Positions 42,174-50,866 of a stretch of DNA of 64,000 nucleotides are shown in pieces. Origin of the DNA: Cupriavidus sp. IDO (GTDB lineage: Bacteria; Pseudomonadota; Gammaproteobacteria; Burkholderiales; Burkholderiaceae); NCBI RefSeq assembly GCF_000812465.1, contig NZ_JWMA01000081.1, forward strand, positions 45,142-109,141, read 5' to 3'. The notes beneath the pieces were generated by a model, which saw only the letters and a program-made list of their open reading frames with translations, had not been told where the DNA came from and did not search any database. Position numbers and translations under genes: made by a program. The stretch's first letter is position 1. Every line of letters starts with the position of its first letter.

Positions 42174-42297
42174 AAGTGGCAACCAATTCAAACTAGATCG
42201 GAATCGGCAACTATACGGCCGATTTGTTGCAGGTACAACCAATATGCCAACAGGAAGTGCTTACTGCGGCCCTCCATCTACTAACGATCCCGCCCAC

Positions 42298-42320
42298 ATG
42301 GTTGCGTGCGCAACCAGTAT
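42298..42320. promoter_or_regulatory. Probable MarR operator, left copy
   Basis: Core GGTTGC-GTGC-GCAACC is a perfect dyad. The 23-base element matches the reverse complement of the element at 42354-42376 at 21 of 23 positions. It lies 125 bases before the MarR start on its side. Confidence 0.65.
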
Positions 42321-42353
42321 AAACCCCGATATTGGCGATCCTCTACCTGAATC

Positions 42354-42376
42354 ATACTAGTTGCGCACACAACCAT
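42354..42376. promoter_or_regulatory. Probable MarR operator, right copy
   Basis: Inverted copy of the left element, core AGTTGC-GCAC-ACAACC. Two opposed elements with centres 56 bases apart sit in a 328-base divergent region, the right one 125 bases before the permease ATG. The placement fits repression of both promoters. Confidence 0.65.
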
Positions 42377-42501
42377 AAGCGGCCGTCGCGGCCCGAGCGA
42401 TCCCAGGACGTCGAGGCCAGCCAGCGCAGACGGCAACGCCGCAAAGGCAGCGCGTTCGTTCTATCCATTTGCCGGCATACGGCGCCGCAGGAGAAGCCCC
42501 C

Positions 42502-43863
42502 ATGAGATCACGCCTTGGATTCGTCCAGACCGCAAATGATGCGCCGGCTGCGCAGCCAAGCCACAGCAGCGAAAGCCGGCAGATAGTCGCCAAGGTGTCG
42601 CGTCATCTGCTGTGGTTCCTGTTCCTGTTGTTTGTGGTCTCGTTTCTCGACCGCATCAATATCGGTTTCGCGGCCCTCACCATGATGAAAGACTTGGGCC
42701 TCTCCAGTACCCAGTTTGGCCTGGCAACGACCTTGTTCTACCTGGCTTACATCGCCTGCGGCGTGCCGAGCAACATTGTGCTGGCACGGATCGGCGCGCG
42801 GCGCTGGATTGGCGCCCTCATGATCGCCTGGGGGCTCGCTTCCACCGCTACCATGTTCGCTACCGATGCGAGGACACTGTATTGGTTGCGCATGCTCGTG
42901 GGTGTCACCGAGGCCGGCTTCCTGCCTGGCATGCTGCTGTACCTGACGTTCTGGTTCCCGGCGGCCTATCGCGCACGGGCCAACGCGCTGTTCATGATCG
43001 CGATGCCGGTCACGGCCGCCTTTGGCTCAGCGATCTCGGGCGTGATCCTGGGTCTGGACGGGGTGTACGGGCTCAAGGGCTGGCAGTGGCTGTTCCTGCT
43101 GGAAGGGCTGCCAGCCGCCGTGCTCGGCCTGATTGTGTACTTCTACCTCAATGACGCGCCGGCACAGGCGCGCTGGCTCACGCCGGATGAGAGAAACACG
43201 CTTGCCCGGTTGTTGGCGGCCGAGCACAGACCCGACCCGGTGCCACGGGCGTCTGCCGAGAAGCCCCGCAGCCTGTGGTCGGAACTGACCTCGACCACCG
43301 TGCTCAAGTTCTCGCTGGCCTACTTCTGTCTGGTCAACAGCCTGGCGATGGTGGCCGTGTGGACGCCTCTCATCGTAAAGAGCTTTGCCGGCGGCGCCAG
43401 CAATACCACCATCGGCTTGTTGGCCGCCATCCCGCAGGTGTGCACGATCATTGGCATGATCTGGTGGGGTCGGCGCTCGGATCGCGCCCAGGAACGCCGC
43501 TGGCACACCGTGCTGCCGATGTTGTGCGCGGCCGCAGGCTGGCTGCTGACGGCCTGGTCACCGCAGCCGGCAATTCAACTGCTGGGCGTGTGCCTGGCCT
43601 CCACCGGCGCTTACACCGCGATGTCGATTTTCTGGACGACGCCAGATCATGCGTTGAGTTTCGCAGCACGAGCCCTTGGCATCGCCGTAATCAATGCCAC
43701 CGGCAACATTGGATCTGCCCTCAACCCGCTGGTAGTGGGATGGCTCAAGGATATGACGCACAGCTTCACCACCGGCCTGCTCTACGCGGCAGCGCTACTG
43801 GTAGTGGGCTGCGCGGTTTTCCTGGTGCTTCCGATTCCTCGAGCACCGAAGCCCGCAGCCTGA
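42502..43863 (+). CDS. MFS permease, anion:cation symporter-like
   Basis: A 453-residue 12-helix transporter. The ATG at 42502 follows AGGAGAAGC. FVVSFLDRINIGFAALTMMKDLGLSSTQFGLA is the start of the ACS-type family (phthalate, tartrate, 4-hydroxyphenylacetate permeases), followed by YIACGVPSNIVLARIGARRWIG, the inter-helix motif, and GVTEAGFLPGMLLYLTFWFP. It likely imports an aromatic or other organic acid that the FAD monooxygenase encoded 90 bases downstream hydroxylates. Confidence 0.92.
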   Translation: MRSRLGFVQTANDAPAAQPSHSSESRQIVAKVSRHLLWFLFLLFVVSFLDRINIGFAALTMMKDLGLSSTQFGLATTLFYLAYIACGVPSNIVLARIGARRWIGALMIAWGLASTATMFATDARTLYWLRMLVGVTEAGFLPGMLLYLTFWFPAAYRARANALFMIAMPVTAAFGSAISGVILGLDGVYGLKGWQWLFLLEGLPAAVLGLIVYFYLNDAPAQARWLTPDERNTLARLLAAEHRPDPVPRASAEKPRSLWSELTSTTVLKFSLAYFCLVNSLAMVAVWTPLIVKSFAGGASNTTIGLLAAIPQVCTIIGMIWWGRRSDRAQERRWHTVLPMLCAAAGWLLTAWSPQPAIQLLGVCLASTGAYTAMSIFWTTPDHALSFAARALGIAVINATGNIGSALNPLVVGWLKDMTHSFTTGLLYAAALLVVGCAVFLVLPIPRAPKPAA

Positions 43864-43953
43864 CGGGAAGCGCCATTGTTCCGTTCGCACGCCGAAATCG
43901 TCGCTCTCGATCCGGCACGCCCACTTTCCAATTCCTGAACAGGAATCAAGCTT

Positions 43954-45645
43954 ATGCATCAGCCCACTACCGAAGCTCGCCCGTCGATCTACTATGACTA
44001 CCAGGTGTTCACCCCCTGGCTGCCTTCGTCCCATCCCACGCAGGAGCGCAAGAAGGTAGTCATTGCCGGCTCCGGCCCGGCCGGCATGGTCACGGCGCTC
44101 GAACTGGCCCGCCATGGCGTGCCCAGCGTAATTGTCACCGCGGAACTGCAGGTGTCCCAGGGCAGCCGGGCGATCGTGTTCACGCGCCGGTCCATGGAAA
44201 TTCTGCAGCAGGTCGGTGTGGCCGGGCTCATGACGGAGAACGGCTTGCCCTGGCGCTTTGGCAATTCGTACTACCGCGGCCAACATGTCTTTCGGATGGA
44301 GGCCCCGCACGATCCGGACGAACGTTTCTTCCCCATGCTCAATATCCAGCAGCAGTACATGGAGGAATACCTGCTCGACGCCTGCGCGGCCAACCCGTTG
44401 ATCGACTTCCGCTGGGGCAACAAGGTAGTCTCAGTCGAGCAGGAGGCTGACGTTGCTCGCGTTGAGATCGACACCCCCGAAGGCCCCTACACGCTGGAGA
44501 CAGATTGGCTCATCGCGGCCGACGGCGGTCGCTCCGGGATTCGCGCCGCGATGGACCTGAAGATGGAAGGTGCCTCTTATGAGGGCCTCTTCGTGATCGC
44601 CGACATCAGGATTGATCTTCCCCTGCCGACGGAGCGGCTGGCGTTCTTCGACCCCGATTGGAATCCCGGGAATACGATTCTGATGCACCGCGAGCCACAC
44701 GGAATCTGGCGGGTGGACTACCAGCTGCCTGCGGCTGAAACGCCCGAGGAGGCGCTCAGGCCCGAGTCGCTCAAGGCCCGCATCGATGCTCAACTCGCGA
44801 TGATTGGGTACGCCGGTACCCCTTGGGAGATGGACTGGTGTTCTGTCTACTCGGCACGCACCCTGACGCTGCCCGATTATGTACACGGCCGTGTGATCTT
44901 CACCGGCGACGCGGCCCACCTGCTGCCAATCTTCGGCGTGCGCGGTGCAAATACTGCATTCCAGGACGCGCAAGCGCTGGGCTGGCATCTCGCCTTCGTC
45001 ATCAAGGGCCTGGCCGGCCCCAAGCTGCTGGCCAACTACAGCACCGAGCGCGTCGGCGCAGCCCGCGAGATCATCGAGGAGGCGGGCAAGAGCACACGCT
45101 TCATGACGCCGCCCAGCGAAGGCTTCCGCCTGCTGCGCGACGCGGTGCTGTCGCTGTCGCTCAGTGAGGCGTTTGTGCGACCGCTTTATCACTGGCGCAC
45201 TTCGCGGCCGCACGAGTATACCGATTCGGCGCTCAACAGTCGGGGGGACGACAACGCGCTATTCGCGAAGGGTCCTGCGCATGGCGCCCCGCCGCAAAAC
45301 ATTCGCCTGTCAGCCGACGATTTCCTGCTCGATCATCTGGGTGGCGGCTTCGATCTGTTGTATTTCACCGAGGCGCCAGCGCTGCCTGACCCGCTTCAAG
45401 ACGTCGTCCGAGCGAGCCGCTCCCGCGGCGTGCCACTGCGGGTCATCGCCGTCGGAGCGACACAACCGGTGGCCGGCGCTGACCTGACTCTTGAAGACGT
45501 CAATGGCCACTTCCGCCAGCGCTATGGCGTGCCGGCCAGCGGCGCCGCCTACCTGCTGCGTCCCGACCAGCACATATGTGCCCGCTGGCTGACGCTGGAT
45601 GCGACGCGCCTACAAGCGGCCCTGCACACGGCCTTGCCTCAGTAA
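43954..45645 (+). CDS. FAD-dependent aromatic monooxygenase
   Basis: A 563-residue class A flavoprotein hydroxylase. GSGPAG at 39-44 opens the FAD fold, DGGRSGIR near 190-197 is the middle motif and TGDAAHLLPIFGVRGANTAFQDAQ (from 317) binds the ribityl chain. A thioredoxin-like C-terminal part (DFLLDHLGGGFDLLYFTEAP) is as in phenol hydroxylase and MhpA-like enzymes. It inserts one O from O2 into an aromatic ring with NAD(P)H. It is translated with the MFS permease and the DUF2783 gene; no ring-cleavage dioxygenase is in the window, so the product must be processed elsewhere. Confidence 0.9.
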   Translation: MHQPTTEARPSIYYDYQVFTPWLPSSHPTQERKKVVIAGSGPAGMVTALELARHGVPSVIVTAELQVSQGSRAIVFTRRSMEILQQVGVAGLMTENGLPWRFGNSYYRGQHVFRMEAPHDPDERFFPMLNIQQQYMEEYLLDACAANPLIDFRWGNKVVSVEQEADVARVEIDTPEGPYTLETDWLIAADGGRSGIRAAMDLKMEGASYEGLFVIADIRIDLPLPTERLAFFDPDWNPGNTILMHREPHGIWRVDYQLPAAETPEEALRPESLKARIDAQLAMIGYAGTPWEMDWCSVYSARTLTLPDYVHGRVIFTGDAAHLLPIFGVRGANTAFQDAQALGWHLAFVIKGLAGPKLLANYSTERVGAAREIIEEAGKSTRFMTPPSEGFRLLRDAVLSLSLSEAFVRPLYHWRTSRPHEYTDSALNSRGDDNALFAKGPAHGAPPQNIRLSADDFLLDHLGGGFDLLYFTEAPALPDPLQDVVRASRSRGVPLRVIAVGATQPVAGADLTLEDVNGHFRQRYGVPASGAAYLLRPDQHICARWLTLDATRLQAALHTALPQ

Positions 45646-45666
45646 CAATCTCTCAGGAGAGCCTCT

Positions 45667-45861
45667 ATGACTGCCCACCACAAAAGCCTCACCATTGCCG
45701 GCCTTGAGTCGGTCTACGACGCCCTGGCGAGTGCCATCGATCAGACGGGCGCGGACAAGACTGAGTTGTTTCTGGTCAAGCTGGCGCTGCTCAACGCCAA
45801 CGCACTGGGAAATCCACAGCAATTTCAGCAACACGTACAGGTCGCGTTGAAGGACCTGTGA
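45667..45861 (+). CDS. DUF2783 small protein
   Basis: A 64-residue protein, MTAHHKSLTIAGLESVYDALA to KLALLNANALGN, matching the DUF2783 pattern of two amphipathic helices. The ATG follows CAGGAGAGCCTCT. Family members commonly sit just after an FAD monooxygenase gene, as here (21 bases); a stabilising or partner role is guessed, not shown. Its stop is immediately followed by an IS3 remnant. Confidence 0.85.
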   Translation: MTAHHKSLTIAGLESVYDALASAIDQTGADKTELFLVKLALLNANALGNPQQFQQHVQVALKDL

Positions 45862-46075
45862 AGCGCGCTCGCCACGAGCACAAGCATAGTGGACTGAGAT
45901 TCGTGACACCTGTGCAGCGCCACGGTGGCGTGGCCGCGGCGGTCCTGGCGCACCGTGAAGCGGTCTATGCTGAGGTTAAGGCCAGAACGCCCGAGCGTTG
46001 GCCCGGGCCAACTCGGAACTGGGGTTTGGACGATGAGGTCTGGCTCAATCCGGAGCGGATTGAGCCAGCAGAAAA
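45858..46075 (+). pseudogene. IS3-family transposase (OrfB) C-terminal remnant
   Basis: Rightward reading HKHSGLRFVTPVQRHGG, then AAAVLAHREAVYAEVKARTPERWPGPTRNWGLDDEVWLNPER matches the end of IS3-group integrase-type transposases (HSGI.YVTPEQRH...RWxxxTRNW...LNPER). The rest of the gene is absent upstream, where the intact DUF2783 gene begins, so the insertion was deleted or is only a fragment. Confidence 0.7.
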
Positions 46076-46458
46076 GACAGGCCCTCGCTGCTGTCCGAGT
46101 CTTGGCTACCGTGCCGGCGGTAGCATCATGTACTGATGCAACATCATGTGATTCATCATCATCTGCTGCATGCCCAGGCAACAAGCTGGTTCCTGATGCC
46201 GCTCGTACGAAGCTGGCAGACGGCAATGCAAGAAGCGAGCTAACCGATATCAAGGCCATCGCCGTCATCTTTCCTATAGGCGCGGCGGTCGATGGAGGCA
46301 TCTCCGTGATGGGCACGGGCGCCGACTTCGCCGCGGTGAATGCTAATTGCCCAGCGTGACTGAGTGTTTCTTGGCATGGCTCTGCCGAACCCATTCGCCG
46401 CAATTGCACTTGCGCTGAGTTCGACTGCGACGGATCGCGGCCGGATGCCGCACTGCAC
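46076..46458. other. Accessory DNA between IS3 remnant and channel gene
   Basis: No convincing gene. On the minus strand, 46128-46192 encodes a Met/His-rich tail (MQQMMMNHMMLHQYMMLPPAR) that could be the end of a small metal-related exported protein whose front part is out of frame or lost. Confidence 0.35.
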
Positions 46459-47088
46459 TCATTGCGCAACGTCACCTCTACGGACAATAGGAAGACTCCA
46501 GGAATAGCGCAGTGCGAGGAGGCGGATTGCAAGGCATATCGACACAGCGAACCAAGGGGTGACTGCCGCCCTCCACTCCATGAGTTGTCCGAGAACCTGT
46601 ATGGCTGCCCCAATCAGTGCAGCAAGTGCGTAGATTTCCTTATGCAGGATAATCGGCACGCGATTAAGCACCACATCTCTCGCTAACCCGCCGCCCACAG
46701 CAGTCACCATGCCGAGAATGATGGCAACCTCGATGTTGTGGCCTAACAGCAGTGCCTTGTGTGCGCCAATGACAGCGAAGAAGCCCAGGCCCAGCGAGTC
46801 AAAAAAAACGATTGGATGCTTAAGGTGATCAATAATGGGACGCGCCCAGATTGCCATGGCTGAGGCCATCCCCGACATGGCAAGGTAACGCCAATCGGAG
46901 ATGCCGACCGGCGGTAGAGAGCCAAGGCACAGGTCTCGAACGACTCCACCGCCACAAGCCGTCAGGTAACTGATGGCTACAACACCAAACAGGTCAAGAC
47001 GCCTCTGCTCGGCTGCGATTGCGCCGCTGACTGCAAAAGCGAAGGTGCCGAACAGGTCAACCAAAACAAAAAGGTTGTGTTCCATCAT
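46459..47088 (-). CDS. TRIC-type (UPF0126/YadS-like) membrane protein
   Basis: A 209-residue inner-membrane protein with about seven helices in two repeats. Each repeat has the family glycine motif: YLTACGGGVVRDLCLGSLPP and VTAVGGGLARDVVLNRVP. LVDLFGTFAFAVSGAIAA is the first helix. Prokaryotic TRIC proteins are trimeric cation channels; YadS-like members are linked to glycine export. The ATG at 47088 overlaps the stop of the M20 hydrolase as ATGA, so translation is coupled and the pair may handle the amino acid the hydrolase frees. Confidence 0.88.
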   Translation of the reverse strand: MMEHNLFVLVDLFGTFAFAVSGAIAAEQRRLDLFGVVAISYLTACGGGVVRDLCLGSLPPVGISDWRYLAMSGMASAMAIWARPIIDHLKHPIVFFDSLGLGFFAVIGAHKALLLGHNIEVAIILGMVTAVGGGLARDVVLNRVPIILHKEIYALAALIGAAIQVLGQLMEWRAAVTPWFAVSICLAIRLLALRYSWSLPIVRRGDVAQ

Positions 47089-48350
47089 GCCTCTTGGGAA
47101 GAGCAAAGCCAGGCAGAGGCGGCCGTGAGCATCGCCTGAAGGCCCGTTTCCAGCGTCGGATGAATAACCGGTGCAAATTTTGGGGAATGATTGCTCGGTA
47201 TCTTGTTGACTTGTTTAGCCGCCTTGGCTTGTGCATAAACGTCAGGGTCGGTGCCACCGACAAACCAGAAGACGTATGGGACATTCCAGGTGCGCCCAAA
47301 GACGCTGAAGTCTTCACTGGCCGATGCCGGCGCTGCTTCGTGCGCGTTGTCGCCAAACTGGGCTTTGAAGACGTCAGCCACTCGACGCGTGGCAGCAGCA
47401 TCGTTTTCCGTGAGCGGATACGAGTTGAGAGTGGTGAACTCGGGTGGCCGCTCGGCGTTCGATGCGTCGCACTCGGCGCAGCAAATCCGCTTGATAGACG
47501 CCAGCATGTACTCGCGCACGTCTTCATCGAACGTGCGCATATTGAGCTTTATCGTGGCTTCGTCGGGAATGATGTTTTCTTTGGTTCCCGCTTGTAGCGC
47601 GCCAATGGTCAGGACCGCATTGTCCATTGGCGAAATCTCACGCGAGACGATGGTTTGCAGGCGCAGCGTCGTGGAGGCGGCCATGATGACCGGGTCGATG
47701 GCAGTATGAGGCTGAGAACCGTGAGAGCCGCGACCAAATAGCCTGATTCTCAGGCTATCGCCCGCCGACAGGATAATCCCGGGGCGGTAACTCACCGTGC
47801 CGCTCGCCCCCACCATGACATGCTGACCCAAAATGATGTCCGGCTTGGGGAGGCTTGCTTCATCCCAGTCATTAACCATGCTGTTGGCGCCGGCGGCTAC
47901 CTCCTCCCCCGGCTGAAATACCACCATGACCGTGCCCTTCCAGGCATCCTGGTGTTCGGCAAGGATGCGGGATGCGCCCATCAGCCACGTCACGTGCATG
48001 TCGTGCCCACAGGAGTGGGCCACGTCGACTTCCACCCCCTCGTCATCCTGGGCCTTGACGGTACTCGCATAAGGCAAGCCCGTATTTTCGGCCATGGGCA
48101 GCGCATCCATGTCCGCGCGAAGCATCACGGTCGGGCCTTCCCCGTTGCGCAACACTCCGACGACGCCTGTGATGCCCACGCCGCGCGTCACTTGGTAACC
48201 GAGTCCTTCGATATAGTCCGCCGCGACCTTGGCGGTTTGGACCTCTTGCATTGAAAGTTCCGGGTGCTGGTGCAGGTCCTTGTAGACGGTTTCGAGTTCC
48301 GCCCCCAGCGTGTTGCTGTGGCCTGCCAAAGCTTGGATGAGTGCGTTCAT
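47085..48350 (-). CDS. M20-family amidohydrolase
   Basis: A 421-residue metalloamidase. The ATG at 48350 follows GGAG; 40 upstream in-frame codons look non-coding. DLHQHPELSMQE near 25-36, ADMDALPMAENTG with the first metal Asp, HSCGHDMHVTW with paired His/Asp, FQPGEEVAAGA with the catalytic Glu pair and SHGSQPHTAIDPVIMA in the dimerisation lid are all present. The family (hippurate, IAA-amino acid, N-acyl-amino acid hydrolases) releases an amino acid from an acyl conjugate. The overlapping TRIC gene supports an amino-acid-related role. Confidence 0.93.
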   Translation of the reverse strand: MNALIQALAGHSNTLGAELETVYKDLHQHPELSMQEVQTAKVAADYIEGLGYQVTRGVGITGVVGVLRNGEGPTVMLRADMDALPMAENTGLPYASTVKAQDDEGVEVDVAHSCGHDMHVTWLMGASRILAEHQDAWKGTVMVVFQPGEEVAAGANSMVNDWDEASLPKPDIILGQHVMVGASGTVSYRPGIILSAGDSLRIRLFGRGSHGSQPHTAIDPVIMAASTTLRLQTIVSREISPMDNAVLTIGALQAGTKENIIPDEATIKLNMRTFDEDVREYMLASIKRICCAECDASNAERPPEFTTLNSYPLTENDAAATRRVADVFKAQFGDNAHEAAPASASEDFSVFGRTWNVPYVFWFVGGTDPDVYAQAKAAKQVNKIPSNHSPKFAPVIHPTLETGLQAMLTAASAWLCSSQEA

Positions 48351-48676
48351 GGGGGGAATCTCCAAACGTAGTTGTTTAGTGTATGCGTCATCCGGCCGCT
48401 GTTGAGGACCACTACTGGTTCGGACGGGGCCTTCCTGCGTGCCCTGCTGGACCGCCCCTGTATCTACCAAACGGATCTATTTCAGGCCCGCTGCGAAGCC
48501 CGCGCCCGCAGCAACCGGTCGTGGCGGCTCGCCCAGCCAGCACCGCACTTCTATGATGGGAACTGAGTCAAGGAAATTGGAAGCCACTCCTCTCGCGACA
48601 CGAGCAACGGCCAGCTTAGCGGGCAGGGGCTCGGGGGCGGCTCGACAATACAAGAAGCACTGCCCACGAGGCCACC
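48351..48676. other. Divergent intergenic region
   Basis: A 326-base gap between the leftward hydrolase and the rightward patatin gene. It presumably holds both promoters. No repeats or motifs that I can defend. Confidence 0.4.
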
Positions 48677-49708
48677 ATGAATGCGAAGCAACCACCCGCG
48701 ATTCGCCGCATCAATATCGCGCTGCAAGGGGGCGGTACCCACGGGGCCTTCACTTGGGGGGTGCTCGACCGACTGCTGGAAGACAGGCGCATTGAGATCG
48801 ACGGCATCAGTGGCACCAGCGCCGGCGCGATAAATGCCGCCGTGCTCGCCTACGGCCTTGCGAGCGACGGCGCCGAAGGGGCGCGGCGGGCGCTCGAAAC
48901 GCTCTGGCGCAAGGTATCCGAATGGGCGCGTTTAAGCCCCATGCAACCGAGCTGGCTGGACAGAATGATGGGCAGCGGCCATATGGAACTGTCGCCAGCG
49001 TGGCTGATGTTCGACCATCTCACTCGCTTCCTTTCGCCCTACCAGTTCAACCCGTGTAACCTGAACCCGCTGCACGACATACTCGCCGAAATAATTGATT
49101 TCGACGTGTTGCAGCACAGCCGGAGCGTCAAGCTGTTCCTGTGCGCCACCAATGTGCTGCGCGGACGCATTCGCGTGTTCAGCACTGCCGAGATCGGCAT
49201 CCAGGCAGTCCTGGCCTCGGCCTGCCTGCCGTCGCTGTTCCAGGCAGTGGAGATCGACGGCGAGTATTACTGGGACGGCGGCTTCATGGGCAATCCGCCG
49301 ATCTATCCGCTGATCTATGAGACCGACAGCCGCGATGTTCTGATCATCCGCATCAACCCGATCCACATCCCCCGGGTGCCGACCACGGCACGCGAAATTC
49401 TTGACCGCATCAACACGTTAAGCTTCAACTCGTCTTTGATGCGCGAGATGCGCGCGATCGACTTCATCACCCGACTGATCGACGATGGCGCGCTCGACCC
49501 GGCGCGCTACCGCCGCATCCTGATCCACAGCATTGATGCCGAAACCGAAATGGGGCGACTGGGGGCGTCGAGCAAATTCAACGCCGACTGGGACTTCCTG
49601 CGGGAAATCTTCGCGCTTGGGCGCGAGCGAGCCGATACGTGGCTGATAGCGAATTTTGAAGCACTCGGGCGACACTCATCGATCGATGTCGCTGAAACCT
49701 TCCTGTGA
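48677..49708 (+). CDS. Patatin-like phospholipase
   Basis: A 343-residue lipid acyl hydrolase. The oxyanion loop LQGGGTHGAFTWGVLD is at 16-31, the nucleophile Ser48 in GISGTSAGAINA and the dyad Asp200 in YYWDGGFMGNPP. No signal peptide, so cytoplasmic, as in many RssA-like or PHB-associated patatins; members with an extended C-terminus after the dyad (here about 140 residues) include PHB depolymerase-like and phospholipase enzymes. Appears monocistronic. Confidence 0.92.
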   Translation: MNAKQPPAIRRINIALQGGGTHGAFTWGVLDRLLEDRRIEIDGISGTSAGAINAAVLAYGLASDGAEGARRALETLWRKVSEWARLSPMQPSWLDRMMGSGHMELSPAWLMFDHLTRFLSPYQFNPCNLNPLHDILAEIIDFDVLQHSRSVKLFLCATNVLRGRIRVFSTAEIGIQAVLASACLPSLFQAVEIDGEYYWDGGFMGNPPIYPLIYETDSRDVLIIRINPIHIPRVPTTAREILDRINTLSFNSSLMREMRAIDFITRLIDDGALDPARYRRILIHSIDAETEMGRLGASSKFNADWDFLREIFALGRERADTWLIANFEALGRHSSIDVAETFL

Positions 49709-50136
49709 GTGAGGAAGTGAGTTGCATGCCTGGCGTGGGTAGCTTTGATTTCGGTCGCGACCACCTCCGCCTACCGGCACAGCGCCCGCTTCATCGGCTC
49801 AATGGACAACTAGAGAGGACACGCAACGGCACGAGCCCGCCAATCCGTTGATCGATCTACAACAACGCCAGTTGCTGCACTGCACGAGCAAAGGTACTGG
49901 GGCCTACAACTCAGAATGCGCATCGATTCCCAGGCGATTCCTGACGTAGTCCACCGGCTTTTGCCAGAATATTTCCGGTTCTGGTCAGATTATTGTGGGT
50001 ATTGAAACCGATCATTGTGGGCATAAGGGTTTACCGCTATGCTGGAAATCCCTAGTATTCGGCCATCGGATGCCGCAGTGCAACAAGCCGGACCAAAAGC
50101 ATGGCATCCCACCAGTCTGAAGAAAGAGGTTGAGCC
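49709..50136. promoter_or_regulatory. Intergenic region with direct repeat upstream of repeat-protein gene
   Basis: 428 bases without a gene. ATTGTGGGTAT (49992-50002) and ATTGTGGGCAT (50014-50024) are direct repeats with starts 22 bases apart, two helical turns, about 115 bases before the next ATG. Such spacing is seen for response-regulator sites and also for ends of some insertion sequences. Confidence 0.4.
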
Positions 50137-50355
50137 ATGCATACCAATCGCCGTGCCCTAGTCGCTGTCGCTGCACTCGCTGCCACCCTGGCGGCTGCTC
50201 CGGTGTTTGCCAAGAGTGGCAAATTCGATACTTACACTGACGGCGCGCGGTCGGGGAAGTACGATGTTTATACTGACGGCGCAAAAAGCGGCAAATTCGA
50301 CACTTATACGGACGGCGCCAGGTACTACATTGCGTCCGACCGCGCCTCCCTCTAA
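50137..50355 (+). CDS. Secreted 72-residue protein of three 12-residue repeats
   Basis: MHTNRRALVAVAALAATLAAAPVFA is a signal peptide with A-x-A style cleavage at about 25. The mature protein is K followed by three repeats: SGKFDTYTDGAR (27-38), SGKYDVYTDGAK (39-50), SGKFDTYTDGAR (51-62), then a short tail YYIASDRASL. GAAAGAGG lies upstream of the ATG. Mature size is only about 47 residues. The Asp/Tyr/Thr-rich turn-like repeats suggest metal or polymer binding, but I do not recognise a characterised family. It is monocistronic and ends at a good terminator. Confidence 0.8.
   Translation: MHTNRRALVAVAALAATLAAAPVFAKSGKFDTYTDGARSGKYDVYTDGAKSGKFDTYTDGARYYIASDRASL
50215..50322 (+). repeat. Three 36-bp in-frame tandem repeats
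   Basis: DNA repeats coding the SGK(F/Y)DxYTDGA(R/K) units. They differ at synonymous as well as coding positions, so they are not fresh duplications, and the amino-acid pattern has been kept. Confidence 0.8.
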
Positions 50356-50412
50356 AGGCTGCAAATCCCGGTCGGGGGACACTTCCCCCAAACCTAGTTC
50401 AGCGCTCCCGAA

Positions 50413-50444
50413 CCCCACACTTCCCCAGAGTGTGGGGATTTTAC
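50413..50444 (+). terminator. Rho-independent terminator
   Basis: CCCCACAC, nine-base loop, GTGTGGGG, then ATTTTACTTTT. It lies 58 bases after the repeat-protein stop. Confidence 0.85.
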
Positions 50445-50866
50445 TTTTCAGGAACCAGGACTTTCAGGCACCCGACACGGGGGACGTGCCGGGAGAACCT
50501 TGCAATAGCACATATTCCCAGAAGTAATAAAGAACGTGGCTTTTATGCGCGCGACGTCAGTTGCTCGAGCGCGCGCTTGGCGCCACTGTCCCGCTGCTGG
50601 AGCAATTGAAGTGACAGCGAGACGCGCCCCGTATCCATCAATGGATACTCACCCCCTTCAGGCGTGCGATCATTTCCAGAGACCCTCTGTTATTTGGTGC
50701 TGGTGCTGAGCGCTCCGCAGGGCGCCCACTAGAGAAGGCGATTGATGGTCGTCAACGGGCAGCAGCGACGTCGTCAAACGTGCCGGTCGGGGCCCTCGGC
50801 CATCCGCATCCGTCCGATCCGGCATAATGCCCAGCGCACCATGGCGCTACGGGATTGAACTGGGTA
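50445..50866. other. Intergenic region before the decarboxylase
   Basis: About 420 bases without a supported gene. A short leftward reading (MDTGRVSLSLQLLQQRDSG..., 50542-50640) has an in-frame stop not far upstream and no ribosome site; it may be a remnant. Confidence 0.35.

Noticed and set aside
42174..42242. MarR protein starting at 42242
   Set aside because: Start codon would be TTG without a ribosome site and adds 23 residues not typical of the family; 42173 preferred though not certain.
43897..43914. Seventh cluster palindrome (ATCGTC-GCTCTC-GATCCG) before the FAD monooxygenase
   Set aside because: Only the left half matches; the right half agrees at two of six positions, and the operon has its own MarR-type sites.
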